A stretch of DNA of 64,000 nt from Echinometra lucunter (GCA_029962745.1 CM057154.1:26810970-26874969); one strand, 5' to 3'; shown: positions 47,801-60,230, numbered from the stretch's first letter. The notes: generated by a model from the sequence alone, not told the origin. Numbers and translations are program-made.

Positions 47801-50623
47801 CCGGTAATACTGAATAGGATGCAGAAAATGCCATTTTCATGCAAATTTTTCAAAAATCTCCCTACCATGGGAGGGGAGATACCCCCTCCCACACCCTCCC
47901 CCGCTCAGTCGCTTCGTTCCCTTGCCTTGCCCCCCCCCCCCTTAAGCAGCTTCTCATATTTTTAATACTAAATTTTAGTGTGCAGAAAATGCCATTTTCA
48001 TTCACGAATTTTCAAAAATCTCTCTACCGTGGGAGGGGGGATACCCTGCTCCCACACTCTCTCTCGCCTTGCCCCCCCCCCTTGTATGCCACTTGTCATA
48101 TAAGTTATCCCTTATCCTGAATTTTAGTTTGCAGAAAATACCATCCAAAAGACATGGCAAATGTAGATTCATGTCTTGCCAAAAATACCATTTTCATGCT
48201 CGAATTTTCAAAAATATCCCTACTGTGGGAGGGGGATGCCCCCTCCCTCGCCCTTCCCTTGACCCCCCCCCCCCCCCTGTTGAAAATTCCTGGCTACACC
48301 ATTGGTACTAGAGATGTATTGAAATGCTATGAACTTCATCAACCCTTTTAATAATTACGTGTCCAATCATCCGATATCGTTTCCTTCCCTGGGGGGATAT
48401 ATCTCACTGAGGCCTGTACATCATCCGCATAAACAAGAAGGGAAAAAAAGGTTGTTTTTCAGTGCCAGGCGGGGAAAGTGGGGATCCAGTTAAGGGTATC
48501 AAAATCAGGAAAATCTGGGAAAAGATAATTGAAGTCGAAGGTTATGATGCAATCCTTGCATAAAATCCCCCTTAAGGGCATAGAAATCGGAGATGTTTAG
48601 GGTATTAAAATCGCTCCTACTTCCATCCTACTTTAATCCCCATTTAGGGTGCTTTTCAGAAAGTGATTTACACGGATGATGTACAGGCCTCAATGAGACA
48701 TATCCCCCATGGGTTTCCTTCTCTGTATTTTTCTTATGTTTCTCTCATCCTTCTCTTTCTTTCTCCCTCTAATTTTATGTCTGTCCCTGTGTGTTTCCCA
48801 CCTCTTTGAGGCCAAGTCTAGATCCTCCTAAGGACTAGATTTATTTTGTGAAAAATCAAATTACATTGGTCTGGTTTGCAAATGCCTGAAACTAAATTAG
48901 TTTGAAATGTTTCATACAATGGGGGTATTGATTTAATTCACTGAAAGCTAGAAAAAAATTACCTAGGATTTATTTTTCTTCTTTTCTAACAGAAATATTT
49001 TCTACTGATCTAGAAGCATTCTCGCAGTAAGTATGGAACAAATATGTCTTTTTACTTACTTTATATTGCATTTCCATATATCTGATAGTGCATAATTTAC
49101 TTTTAGGAAGATCCATATGAATTGGTTTTGGTTTGACACATTGAATTTTAATGAAGATTATACAGTTAAATACAGCCTCGTGTGACGAGAAACTTCAGCA
49201 CGTCACTGTTGTGATTCTATTTATTAACCTGCATCGGCCTCCAGCACTCATTAATATTTTGTCGAAATATACATAGTTGTTATTATAGGTTGACGGCACT
49301 TACTCAATTTTGAATATTTATGACTGTATTAAATACCATAATTTTCCCTCTTCCCTATCTAACAATGAAAACTTCCTGGCTTTTGTTGTTGTGGATATTC
49401 TTCCAGACATGCGAAACGATCAACCATCAATTCAGAAGATGTTAAGCTTTTGACAAGGAGAAGTAAAGACCTTGTAAGTAGATCAGCCTTACTTCAGGCA
49501 AAAGGAAGGGGCATTTTCTATAAGAGCAAAATGTGTCATTTTTACAGACACCAATGGAATATCATTGTGTCTTTTTACCCAACATATCTCTCAGCAGGAT
49601 GAGTGTTTAACCATAAAATTTGGCCTGGAAGGAGAGCGCATCTATAAAAATAAACTTGCTTCCTTTTGCCAAAGTAGAGCCGAAATGTATACATGCACAT
49701 CTCTGTAGACCCTGTAAGGAGGCAGTCTTTTTTGTTTTTATTTCTTTCTCATTTATTTCTTACATATTCTGTCATTTTCTTCCACAGTATTAATGATATG
49801 ATTTAATATCTCCTCACTTCTGTTCTTTTTCTGCTTTTCCTCCTACTTAGTTTGATCTCCTTCACTTTCATCTTTATGTTTGTTGCAATTCAAGACTATG
49901 TGCATGATTTAATATGCAGTTTGGGGAATGTAACATTGTCTGTGTACCAGTCACAATCAAATATTTTGTATACTCTTAGCATGTATAAATCGACCCCCAA
50001 AGCTGTACCAGGTATTTTATGAGTTAATGGTTACGATGGTTTAGAAGTATGAAGTTAACTGAAGATAACAGAAGACTCAACATACGGAATTCTTGCCCAT
50101 ATGTACCCATATGTCGACTTGTCTACTCACTAGTACATGTTGTTTGTAAGTTTATTGAGGGTGTATTTGAACTTGCAATAACTCTTTGTAGAAGTTGTAT
50201 TTGAATCTCATATTTTGAATATGGTGATTAGTACACATAATATATCAAAGTTTGATAAAAGCTTAGGGGAAAAATATGGGAAGCGTTTGGTACAACAGAG
50301 TATTGTATATGTGCCATTTCACCAAATCATATGAATCTCAATCTCAGGAATGATTTTAGGAAATGTCATGTCTTGCCCTCATACTTGTATTATGAGGTCA
50401 TATGGATAACTTTTTTTTTTCTTCAAAAAAATGAATATAGTATGATGAGATGTCCATTTTTTCATAGTTAATATTTAATGCTCTCTTACAGAATGCTCAC
50501 ATCAGTACCCTTAGTGCTCGGCAAGTAGCAGAAAATGATGCTGTAAAAGAGAAGAAGAAAGGGAAGAGAGGAAAGAAAGCAAAACTGCTTGTTGAAACAT
50601 CAGAAGATACCGAAGGATTGTGA
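44849..50623 (+). CDS. CENPS: Centromere protein S / MHF1 histone-fold protein, complete, 5 exons
   Basis: CENP-S pairs with CENP-X as a histone-fold tetramer at the kinetochore and as the MHF cofactor of the FANCM remodeller at stalled forks. Exons: 44849-44890, 47347-47470, 48993-49026 (34 nt), 49407-49473, 50492-50623 (TGA); all phases agree. They total 399 nt, 132 residues; the human protein has 138. The histone fold spans residues ~15-85: RLKAAVHFTTGQICEELGG, then FSRQFISALAETTFKQ, then HAKRSTINSEDVKLLTRRS, all strongly like the human sequence. The tail after residue 90 is lysine-rich (KEKKKGKRGKKAK) and then acidic, as in the family. The start is the second ATG of the leader; the earlier ATG at 44839 opens a short out-of-frame ORF. 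The gene is head to head with mitofusin. A tandem-core element begins about 80 bp past the stop. Confidence 0.94.
45424..46201. mobile_element. ~780-bp element inserted in a GAT microsatellite
   Basis: ACCCTTGTAAACAAGTACC at 45424 and its inverted form ending ...TTTTTTACAAGGGT near 46200 bound the segment. TACCATGGTA motifs lie just inside both ends. (GAT)n repeats flank both sides, as though one microsatellite was split. It is in the first CENPS intron. Confidence 0.7.
47850..48300 (+). repeat. Degenerate repeat, three ~140-bp units
   Basis: Units share GCAGAAAATGCCATTTTCAT, TTTTCAAAAATCTC, CTACCGTGGGAGGGGGGATA and CCTTGCCCCCCCCC. Starts are near 47821, 47980 and 48130. In the second CENPS intron. 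Confidence 0.75.
48392..48713. mobile_element. MITE with ~40-bp inverted ends
   Basis: GGGGGATATATCTCACTGAG and GGCCTGTACATCATCCGC at the left are inverted at the right (GCGGATGATGTACAGGCC is the near-match, then TGAGACATATCCCCC). About 320 bp, no ORF, in the second CENPS intron. A diverged copy is at 23457-23782. Confidence 0.85.
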
Positions 50624-50706
50624 TCTGATACACCTGTCAAATGGAGTCCTTTTTGAGGCATCACAAAGTCAGACATTTGAAATCCATTGATGGTTCAGCC
50701 ATTTTT

Positions 50707-52135
50707 GTCTCGCCCACCGGAGGTGAAGGCGAGACTAAGGGATCCAAATGTCGTCCGTCCGTCGTCCGTCCGTCGTCCGTCCGTCGTCCGTCCGTCGTCC
50801 GTCCGTCGTCCGTCCGTCGTCCGTCCGTCGTCCGTCCGTCCGTCCGTCCGTCACAAACGTTATGAAAGATAACTTGGCAACCGTGACTCACTTTTCAACC
50901 AAACTTGGGTTGTAGATGCACTAAGGGGACCTGCATGTTATGGTCCAGTCAGAGGTCACATGGTAAGGTCAAAGGTCATTTCAGGTCAAACGTTAAAGTT
51001 TACGTGCAAGACTCTCTTATGACACAAAACTCTGCAACCGTGACTCACTTTTCAACCAAACTTGGGTTGTAGATGCCCTAAGCGGACCTGCATGTTATGC
51101 TCTAGTCAGAGGTCACATGGTAAGGTCAAAGGTCATTTTAGGTCAAACGTTAAAGTTTACGTGCAAGACTCTCTTATGACACAAAACTCTGCAACCGTGA
51201 CTCACTTTTCAACCAAACTTGGGTTGTAGATGCCCTAAGCGGACCTGCATGTTATGCTCTAGTCAGAGGTCACATGGTAAGGTCAAAGGTCATTTTAGGT
51301 CAAACGTTAAAATTTACGTGCAAGACTCTCTTATGACACAAAACTCTGCAACTGTGTGACACTGTTCAATCAAACTTGGGTTGTAGATGCACTAAGGGGA
51401 CCTGCATCTTATTGTCCAGTCAGAGGTCACATGGTAAGGTCAAAGGTCATTTCAGGTCAAATGTTAAAGTTGACGTGCAAGACTCTCTTATCACACATAA
51501 CTTTGCAACCGTGACTCACTTTTCAACCAAACTTGGGTTGTAGATGCACTGAGGGGACCTGCATGTTATGGTCCAGTCAGAGGTCACATGGTAAGGTCAA
51601 AGGTCATTTCAGGTCAAACGTTGAAGTTTACGTGCAAGACTCTCTTATGACTCAAAACTCTGCAACCGTGTGACACTTATCTATCAAACTTGGGTTGTCG
51701 ATGCACTAAGGGGCCCTGCATGTTATGGTCCAGTCATAGGTCACATGGTAAGGTCAAAGGTCATTTCAGGTCAAACATTAAAGTTTACGTGCAAGACTCT
51801 CTTATGACACAAAACTCTGCAACCATGTGACACTTATCTATCAAACTTGGGTTGTAGATGCACTAAGGGGACCTGCATGTTATGGTCCAGTCAGAGGTCA
51901 CATGGTCAGGTCAAAGGTCATCATACAATGTTACTCATATCAGAGGGATGAGAGTAGAAGCAGGGAAAGTACATGCACGTGAAAATGCAGTACCATTTCA
52001 TAAAAAACCCTTCTCATATTTTATCAAATGTTATTCCATCCCAGTTATTTCACAATGAGCTTTCGATACAGTTCTGTTGTGTGCCATCACAGATCGCGAT
52101 ATTTCTAGTTATTTTCACAAGTGGGCGAGACACAA
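50707..52135 (+). mobile_element. Hairpin-ended tandem-core element, family B
   Basis: It starts TGTCTCGCCCACCGG with hairpin to GGCGAGAC. A (CGTC)n microsatellite of ~90 bp follows, then seven 157-bp cores, and it ends near GTGGGCGAGACA (about 52122-52133), the inverse of the start. Each core holds GAGGTCACATGGT, AAGGTCAAAGGTCAT and usually a third AGGTCA. It begins ~84 bp after the CENPS stop. The plan resembles pearl/HINE elements. No ORF. Confidence 0.82.
50878..51960 (+). repeat. Seven-unit 157-bp tandem array
   Basis: AGGTCAAAGGTCA blocks start at 50965, 51122, 51279, 51436, 51593, 51750 and 51907, a constant 157-bp spacing without a single indel. Units also share GACTCTCTTATGACACAAAA and CAAACTTGGGTTGTAGATGC. 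Confidence 0.95.
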
Positions 52136-52509
52136 CATCGCAAACGCCTTGTTGTAAATCCATGACGTACATCATGCTAGTGATTGGCCAGTGGTTTGTC
52201 AAGAGCCGTTAATCATGTTTCCATGTTTGATAAGGACACAGCAACTGAGGATTCAGTAGAAATTTTCAGTTATTGGATAGTCTCCAAGGGAAAATACTTT
52301 TTTATTCTCAGTAATAAGTTTCATGAGCACTGAGTTTAGCCAGGAAGCGGGGGGCAATCATGAAGGTTTGCCTGAGCAAAGAAACATGGGGGCCGAGGGC
52401 CGAGGGGTGTGATGGTTCGGGGCTATGTTATACATATAGTGCATGCTCTGGAGTTGAATATACCGTGATATGTGCATCCATAGCTTTAGAATTTCTCAAG
52501 TGCATTATA

Positions 52510-52687
52510 CAATGGAAACTCAGTATAAAGAGATCTGATATAACAATATTCCTGATATAACAAGGTATATGTAATATTCCGGTCTCAGCTCTTTATATTC
52601 TATGTTTTTTAAACCTGATGTAACGACATGCCTGCCATAACAAGGTAATTTTGACGATCCCAAGGACCTCTTTATACTGAGAGTATG
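52510..52687. mobile_element. TA-flanked pogo-like MITE, copy 2
   Basis: CAATGGAAACTCAGTATAAA at the left, CCTCTTTATACTGAG at the right, and internal TGATATAACAAGGTA match the other copies. Confidence 0.75.
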
Positions 52688-52689
52688 TT

Positions 52690-53970
52690 TAATGAGGGTA
52701 ATAGAGGGCTAATAAGCAACCGAAGTTCCGAACTAGCGTACTGGACTTGAGTTCCACAAAAAAAGGGGGATTTGAATACCCGTAGAACGAGATCGGCAAC
52801 TCAAATCGTGGCACTAAACACAACGCGACTTCAGTCGCGTTTCGTTTGGGAACTTCGGACTGTTTCCAGATGAGATTAAAAGTAATAAGCCCGTCAGATT
52901 TGACCTTCACTGCCAGGTCATCTTGCAGCTGGGCATGGGCTTGAGGGTTTCGGGAACTCAGATCGCGATAATAAACAAAACATCCAGAGAGACCACCCAT
53001 TGTGAGCACGATTTGTGTTCGCGACTCAAGTACCCATTTCTAATTTTTAGGAATCAGGTTCCCTCAATAAACGCACCTGAGTTTCCACTGTATGTCACTG
53101 AGGCCGTAGGCCGAGGTGAGATATAATGCACAAGATATATTCTCTGTCTGTGCCATGGTAGTGTAAAAAGTGTCATACAGGAAATGTCATATGCTGGGGG
53201 TGTAACATAAAGAGATACAATCAATCTTACAATCAATTGTATTTCTTTAGTACATGGTTTGCCATAGACTTACGATTGATATCAATCGTAAGATTTATTG
53301 TATGTTTTATGTTACACCCCCCAGAACTTACTTATTCTATGTCCGATTTCGTTCGGATTTTTGCTGATCTGTTCTACTCCATCCTTAATTAACACACTAC
53401 TTGACTTTGAAGGTTTTGGTTTCCTTTAAGAAGTGTAGCTAACACGTTTCGCCGAGTTTGGTTCTAAAAAAATTATTCTCCTTCGGGTTATGCAGAGTGA
53501 ATTGTAATCAATGCTTTAAGTATGTTTACATTACATTCCTAGATTAGATTAAAATAATACATGGCCTTTATTTTCTCATGCTGTACTGTGCACTATACCC
53601 ATACAAATGTAAAATTACAAGTATGTTGTACCCTTCTTTTGGGTTTTATTCATATTTTGTATATAAAATAAATTATTTCTTAAATGAATTTAACTGCAAT
53701 GCTTATCTTTTTAGTTTGCTTGTCTATTCGTTATCATAGAATTAACATTAAGAATCAAAATGTTTCTGCGTAATTTTCACTCGCTCATTCTTTAACTCGT
53801 TCAGAACTTGAATAACTCGCAATTTACAGGAAAAGATATGTGACTGTGCACACCCCAACTTCTTTAATTGTTCTAATATGTGTGTAGCTAGCTTTCAAGG
53901 TTGATTGGATAAAATGAGTACTGGTAGTTTTGTCATTTTTAAAATTTAACTCATTGAAATAGCTGAAACT
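52690..53970. other. No gene recognised; AT-rich intergenic DNA
   Basis: Contains the foldback at 53194-53324 and otherwise no supported feature. AATAAA at about 53648-53653 could serve a plus-strand transcript, but no gene requires it here. Confidence 0.35.
53194..53324. mobile_element. 131-bp foldback MITE
   Basis: CTGGGGGTGTAACATAAA and its inverse ATGTTACACCCCCCAG bound the element. Inner arms pair through ACAATCAATCTTAC / CGTAAGATTTATTGT. Confidence 0.85.
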
Positions 53971-54039
53971 GATGGAAAACATGCTTGGACCAGACTCCAA
54001 GATAAATCATGATAATGATAATACATGTAATACTATTAC

Positions 54040-54323
<284 letters not shown>

Positions 54324-54484
54324 GTCAACTCTGCCTAAGTCGAATTTCTTGGGACTGAAGAAAATGTTTCGACTTAGAGAAAATTCGACTTATGAGGGGT
54401 CAAAAACAATAGAAAATAAAGGAATGGGACCCAGTACTTAGGCGATTATTCGACTTATGCGACTTCGACTTATGCAGAGTTGAC
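54324..54484. mobile_element. GTCAACTCTGC-ended MITE inside the ACT array
   Basis: Ends GTCAACTCTGCCTAAGTCGA and TCGACTTATGCAGAGTTGAC are inverted, with one mismatch. Interior has CGACTTA motifs and GGGACC. Flanked on both sides by ACT repeats. Confidence 0.85.
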
Positions 54485-54586
54485 TTTACTACTACTACTA
54501 CTACTACAGTGTACTGCTTCTGTTATAACAAATGATAATATAATGCATATAGTATTTTTCATTTACCTCGGGTAGCCCCTTCAGTA

Positions 54587-54760
54587 CAGGCGAACTGCAT
54601 TAATTATAAACAAACTCCTCCGGACAAAGGAAATTATCTCTTTATATCGAAAGCTTGTTATATCAGGGCTACAAAAAATAAATACAAAAAAGTGGGACCA
54701 GCAACATTACCTTGTTATAACAAGAGTTTGTAAACGGTTCTTTATAACGAATTTCCACTG
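54587..54760. mobile_element. TA-flanked pogo-like MITE, copy 3
   Basis: TACAGGCGAACTGC left end, TATAACGAATTTCCACTG|TA right end, and internal TTATATCAGGG and ACCTTGTTATAAC. Confidence 0.7.
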
Positions 54761-54881
54761 TAATGTTATCCCAGAGGACCCTGAAATCATATTATTAAAC
54801 TGACTTTAGTGATGGCAAGGCAGCAGTAGCGCTTGGTTAATTCAACAAAATACATGACCTAAACAAGCACTATGCTATCTT

Positions 54882-55624
54882 TTAACCTTAATCAGGCTGG
54901 GCTTTTTGAGCAATGCTATGCAGATTCCGCCCCCCCCCTTGAGATCTCTGCCGTTGATCATGCCAAAAATCGGCACGCACTTCTCCCGGGACGTCTACCA
55001 ATTTCTGTAGTTAAATTTTACAAAATAATTCATTAGGTAATTAATTATGCTAATTTATGTGTAAATTAGACTTTTTGCTATAAAACACTAGATGAAGCTC
55101 TAATATTCTTATTTTTGTTGTAAATAATCTTTGTAGTGTTGTTAACAAGTACACATGAAAAAAAAATTGGAATCATATTTATGTATTTCATTGTTTTTGA
55201 AATTTCTTATGTATTTCTTTGTTTTTCGACTTTTTGTTTTTGTTTTTTTGACGAAATTCATCAGCAATACTATTTGGATCATAACCAAACTAAAAAATCT
55301 AATTGATTTTGATCATTAATAGTAAAAATAATCATACATTTATCAATTTTTGCTGAAAACACAATTTGTATTGGATTTGTACATGAAATCACATTTTTGA
55401 GCAATTTTTGATCCAACATGCGAGTATAAAATATTGCGTAACTTCGGAAGTGCGTACCTGGACGTCTGAAGTTACCAAATTTGGTCTCAAAAGATGCGCG
55501 AGAAGCTACAGAAAAAAGTCATGCAGTGTCATGGCAACATCTAAGCGCGTTGCGGACATATTGCACAAAATGTCTAAAGGGGGCGGATTCCACCCCCCCC
55601 CCCCCCCCAGCCTTTTAGGGTTAA
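54882..55624. mobile_element. TTAA-flanked ~740-bp element
   Basis: TTAACCTTAATCAGGCTGGG at the left pairs imperfectly with CCCAGCCTTTTAGGGTTAA at the right. GCAGATTCCGCCCC near the left is inverted as GGGGGCGGATTCCACCCC near the right, with a C run (55592-55608) at the right terminus. Confidence 0.65.
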
Positions 55625-56970
55625 GGTCACAAATGTAATTATGTATTGCATAAATATTATTTCATACTAAAAAAACATGTACAAACTGAATTTCAAATTT
55701 TTCATTTATTTTTTTCATTCAATTTTCTGTACAGTGCAATCCAAGCTCCTTTGTGCTGGAACTTTCTCAAAGAAAATAATATATTCACATCATGATAAAA
55801 ATGGGTAATACAAGACATAGGCCTAGAGATTATTATTAAATAATCAAGCATACAAAGAGATCAAATTGTTTTACTTGTAAATCTATACAATGTTTAGTCT
55901 ATCACTCTAATAATAGTAGTAGAGAAAGTTTCACAAGGGACACTGCTCCTTTCATTTCACCTTATGAACATAATTGTGGAGCAAGCATGGAGTAAATCAT
56001 TGCATTAGAATAATATTCCATTCAATACAACATCTTGTGCATGTGACACACATAAGTGCAGTACACAGGAGCTGCACTACATGGGGGTGGGGGGTGACCA
56101 TCCCCCTATGATTTTTCAAGTGATCCAAAAAAAAAAAAAGAGAGAGAAAAGGAAGAAAAAAGAGGAAGAAAGAAGAGTATGTGGAAAGAGGGTGCTGTGT
56201 CATGCACCGATATAATATCCCTATTTTTTTCATTTAAAACCCAAATAAACTCACCTAAGGGTCATCTTGCCCCCCCCCCCCCCAATCAAAACAGCAGAAC
56301 AATTCATGTATTCTGGAAAATTTACTGCAAAAGCTGTTAATCGCCTGAACAAACTGAAAATTAACCGGATTAGATTCTTATCACTGGTATATGTGCAGAT
56401 GTCCTTAATTTCAAGCAAACACAACCAGCTTTGCAGTTTCCACAGGTATTAACCAAAGACTTATCCGTATTGGTTGTCATGACATATCTGGACAAGCCTT
56501 AAAGTTCCTTTAATTTTCTGCTTCCACACTTTGGAATATGAATAAAAGGTGACGAAGAAAACTTGGGGGGGGGGGGAGGGGTGGTGCATTGACTCAATGG
56601 TATAATCTATATAAATATAAAATTCACCAAGCAAAATGAAGAGTGTCTGAGAATTATAATACATGTATCCAAAACGAGACTGAAATGTGATCCCAGAAGA
56701 CCGGCATTTCTTTAATTATCATGAGCACACTTGTCAAGGGACCATTCTAACATCCAATGCAAGTTGCAGTTGATTTTCTCCAGTTTTTCATGCTTCCACA
56801 ATCCTCGTCAATCCATCACTCCTCTTCTCCTACATCTTTACATTTAAAAAACCAAAGGCATTGTCTGATCCCACAGTGCTATCAGAGCAAAAGTGTATCT
56901 GTACCTCACAAAAAAAGTGAGCAAGTCACTGCATGACTGTTCCCCACATGCTTGTGTTGTATTCACAAGT
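55625..56970. other. No gene recognised; downstream of CD2BP2
   Basis: Holds G/C runs at about 56270 and 56564, and a short purine run near 56125-56180. Part may be the CD2BP2 3' UTR on the minus strand. Confidence 0.35.
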
Positions 56971-59900
56971 TCAGACGTACAAACTGAAATCGATGCGTTT
57001 CGATGTGTAAAAGTTCTGACCAGATCCCACTTTCCGTACCCACACTCCATCCTTAAAGTAGTCCTGGTCCGTCCAGGTTTCCATCTGTTGGCTTTCATAA
57101 GGTCCATAGATATCAGCATCATCTTTGTTCTCCCATTTGTACTCCCAGTAGACTTTATCAGGATCCATTTCAACCTTTCCTGTGCCACTGGATTCATCTG
57201 TGTAGATGAGAGAGGAAAAACACACAAATTTATGTTTGCGTCTTTAGGCTTCATTTCACAATAAACTGCAACAAAGAAATCTGATGACTTTGGACTTTAC
57301 ACAGACCACAATGTATCAGTATGTTCTTCTCATATAATCCCTGTCAAATTAAACATTTTCCTAGTCATAGAGGTCTGTCCTCTTTTTAAAATACACTCAA
57401 TTATGGGCTTTCATGGGGAGTGGATCATAATTTACTGGCACCAGACTTTGTGAAAAACACTGATAATACCTGCAATAGAGCTACATTTCTGGAGCACAGC
57501 AAACAAGCTGTCCCACCATAGACATTCTTCGGCCTGCTTCGGGCATTGTCGGGCCAGGGAAAGTGAGATAATGACTTAACCATATCGGCGATGGGTGGAA
57601 TATACAGAGCATTACATGAGGTCTGATGGTCATAAAACTCAATTCCACTCTGGTTGATGGACAGCATCTGTTACTGGGTAAGCGCTCAAATGGTGTCTAA
57701 TTCCCCATGAAAACCCACGACTGAGAGTCTTTAACTTGTTTGGAAATGATGGTGCCTAACTGCCTTGGAGAAGCTCTAGACAGAAGGGCTCAGAAGACTG
57801 CTGCACTCTATGTATGAATATTAGTAATTTAAAGAACGTCCACCCCCACTCCCACCCCCCCCCCCCCCCCCCCCCCCCCCCCACTGATTTCTTACTGTTT
57901 TTCTGAATCATCCATATAAGAGTATGAAACAAACCCAATGTCATAACATAGCAATAGCCATCATGTGTCTGGCAACGTCCCTACAGAGCATCTACCAGCC
58001 AAGTTTGGTTACAAATGGGCAAATGGTCACAAAGTTATTCAAGTTTCAAAAGCATCATGGATGGACAGAAATACGGACAACGGACTGATGGACATTCGCC
58101 GCAAAGAATCCCTTAGTCTTCCTCCACCTTGATGGCTCGACAAAATTTTACATGCATTAATATCGATGGGGCAGGGGCTAATAGCACTGACCAAGTACAT
58201 GTACTGCATTTAAGGTTGATTGCTCCAATAAGGAATAACACAAGCAGTGTCATGAAAATGGTTTAGAACTACCACCTTAGAAGGAACATCCACTATAAAA
58301 TTAACATAGAAAGGCATAAGACATTTCAGTGTAATACAGTGGAAACTTGCTATAAAGACCTCTGATATAGCAAGATTCCTGATATAACAAGATAATTTTG
58401 CTGGTCCCAGGTCTTCATGTTCTGTTTTTTCACCCTGATATAAGGAGCTTCCTGATATAACAAGGTAATATTCATGGTCCCAAGGTACAGCGAATTTCCA
58501 CTGTATTGACTGAAATCAATAACTAACAAATGAATTTTAAACTAAACAATTTTAATCAATCTCAAATTGAGTAATCTACTATTGTCCAATACAGAAATGA
58601 TCTACCCAATAGTAAAGAGAAATTATTTTCTTTGGAGAAAATTGCAGTTTGTGAATTTGTAAAGGGAGAGTTGTTTGCATGAGAAATAATGATTTAGAAA
58701 TGAAAATTTGCCCAATCAACACTCCATAACTTCTTATCCTTCCTATAATTGTTCTTTCATATTTTCTAAATAAACTTAAATCAATTAGATACCCTGGTGG
58801 AAGAGATACAAGAGATTATACTCTACCTGCTTTACTTGTGTTTGTTGCTAGCTTCTTCTCATCAACCTCCTCTGCGAACATGTCAAACTCTGCATCCTTC
58901 TTGGCAGCTTGTGCTTCATCATGCTGTTTGAGTTTGTGTTGAATCTTCTCATAGGTGTGCTGATACATATCGAACTGTCCCCTGGCTACCAGTTCATCCA
59001 CCAGGTCTGTCAGTTTGAGCATGTCAGCCTTGCTCTCAGCGGTAACCTCCACGGTAGAGTCCGAATCCCTTTGCGCTTTCCTCTGTGCAGTAGACCCTGC
59101 CTTCTTCTTCCCACCACCCAACCTCTGCATCGCCTTGGTAACAGTCTCTCCTTCCTTCATGAAGCCAAGCATTTCTCGCATTACCTCTAGCTCTGGTCTA
59201 ATCACCTTTGCACCTTCCTCGTCCTCATCATCAGCTTCTTCGTTCTTCTCCAACCGACGCCTCATGGCATTCTCCTCCTCCAGCCTCTCCCAGTCAATGT
59301 TCTCCAGCCACTCGTCGCGGACATCATCTCCCTTCTTCTCATGGTAGTTGCCATCCTTGTCAAAGTGACCTTCAGACATTTCCTGCTTGAGATTAAAGGG
59401 GGTTATCTTGATGTCATCATCAGATTCTACAGTACCATCATCATCCTCGGCCCCTTGTGGAACAAAATTATGATAGACAATAAAATGGCATTATGAAACA
59501 GTTGAAAATAGTTCATATTCAAAACAGTATAAGGAAATCTGTATGTAATTAAAGATAGATTAACGTAATGCTCTGGTACTAGTACTTCATGATTCATTTA
59601 AAATGGGAATACATTTTTAACAAAAATCAGAAAAACCAAAGCACAACAAAGTAGAATTCTAAAGTTTTGTAGGAAAGGCCAGAGGGATATGTTTAGAAAG
59701 AGGGATATCAAACGGACAAAGCGCATTAGTACTGAATGAATTACACATAAGAAAGCCCATAAAAAATTTACAACTTTGCTACACAACATTTACCTTCAAA
59801 ATATTCAGGTAAAAAGTTAAAGCCTTCTACATGTAAATAACAGAGACCCTGTAAACCAAGATTAGTGTTCGCTGCTAAAATAATGCAATGCACATGGGGT

Positions 59901-60230
59901 TTACAGGTGAATGCACAAATATATTAAAGTTCTCAAATAAATCTGATATCAAAGAAATATTTTAAAATTTTAAATTGTCATAATTTATCACAGCACAAAT
60001 AAGTAAGATTCTATGGAACTGAAATATACTTAAAACAATATCAAATCATTTTTACCTTCAATTTCTTCCTCATTCATCTGATATGCAGCCACTTCATCAA
60101 CCTTATCCTCTTCATCACTGTCAAGAGAATGCTTCTCTTTGAAGGTTTTGAGCCGCTTAGTCTCTGGCAAACCATCCCCTTGTTCCTCCTGTTTTGCAAA
60201 TGAAACGTTCCTTTTCATTTTTTCTGCCAT
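56971..60230 (-). CDS. CD2BP2: CD2 antigen cytoplasmic tail-binding protein 2, GYF-domain protein, complete, 3 exons
   Basis: CD2BP2 (U5-52K) is a nuclear U5 snRNP assembly factor. Its C-terminal GYF domain binds proline-rich peptides. Exons on the minus strand: 60230-60056, 59453-58827, 57197-56971 (TGA). They total 1029 nt, 342 residues; the human protein has 341. The N-terminus carries the conserved [12 protein letters not shown] stretch. The middle exon has [19 protein letters not shown] and WLENIDW, followed by an acidic and charged helical region and DMFAEEVDE. The last exon is the GYF domain (~278-342): [17 protein letters not shown], then [10 protein letters not shown], then the end [10 protein letters not shown]. 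The eponymous Gly of GYF is Asp here. The first ATG of the exon was used as start. A hairpin-rich CCCC(C) run and TA-flanked MITEs sit in the second intron. Confidence 0.94.
57855..57882 (+). repeat. Run of 28 cytosines
   Basis: C homopolymer in the second CD2BP2 intron (G in the transcript). Confidence 0.88.
57958..58145 (+). repeat. Family D repeat, single unit with tail
   Basis: Shares GCATCTACC, AAGTTTG, ACAAATGGGC, AAAGTTATTCAAGTTTC, CATCATGGATGGAC and CTCCACC...ATGGCTC with 28260-28445. Located in a CD2BP2 intron. Confidence 0.7.
58337..58503. mobile_element. TA-flanked pogo-like MITE, copy 4
   Basis: CAGTGGAAACTTGCTATAAA and AGCGAATTTCCACTG ends with TA on both sides, and repeated CCTGATATAACAAG inside. 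In a CD2BP2 intron. Confidence 0.78.

Noticed and set aside
50641..50891. ORFs with Arg-Pro-Ser-Val or Asp-Gly-Arg-Thr repeats
   Set aside because: Translations of the (CGTC)n microsatellite in the family B element.
56844..57264. 136-residue minus-strand and 123-residue plus-strand ORFs
   Set aside because: Shadows of the CD2BP2 GYF exon in other frames.
58909..59390. Plus-strand ORFs opposite the large CD2BP2 exon
   Set aside because: Antisense shadows of a clearly homologous 627-nt exon.
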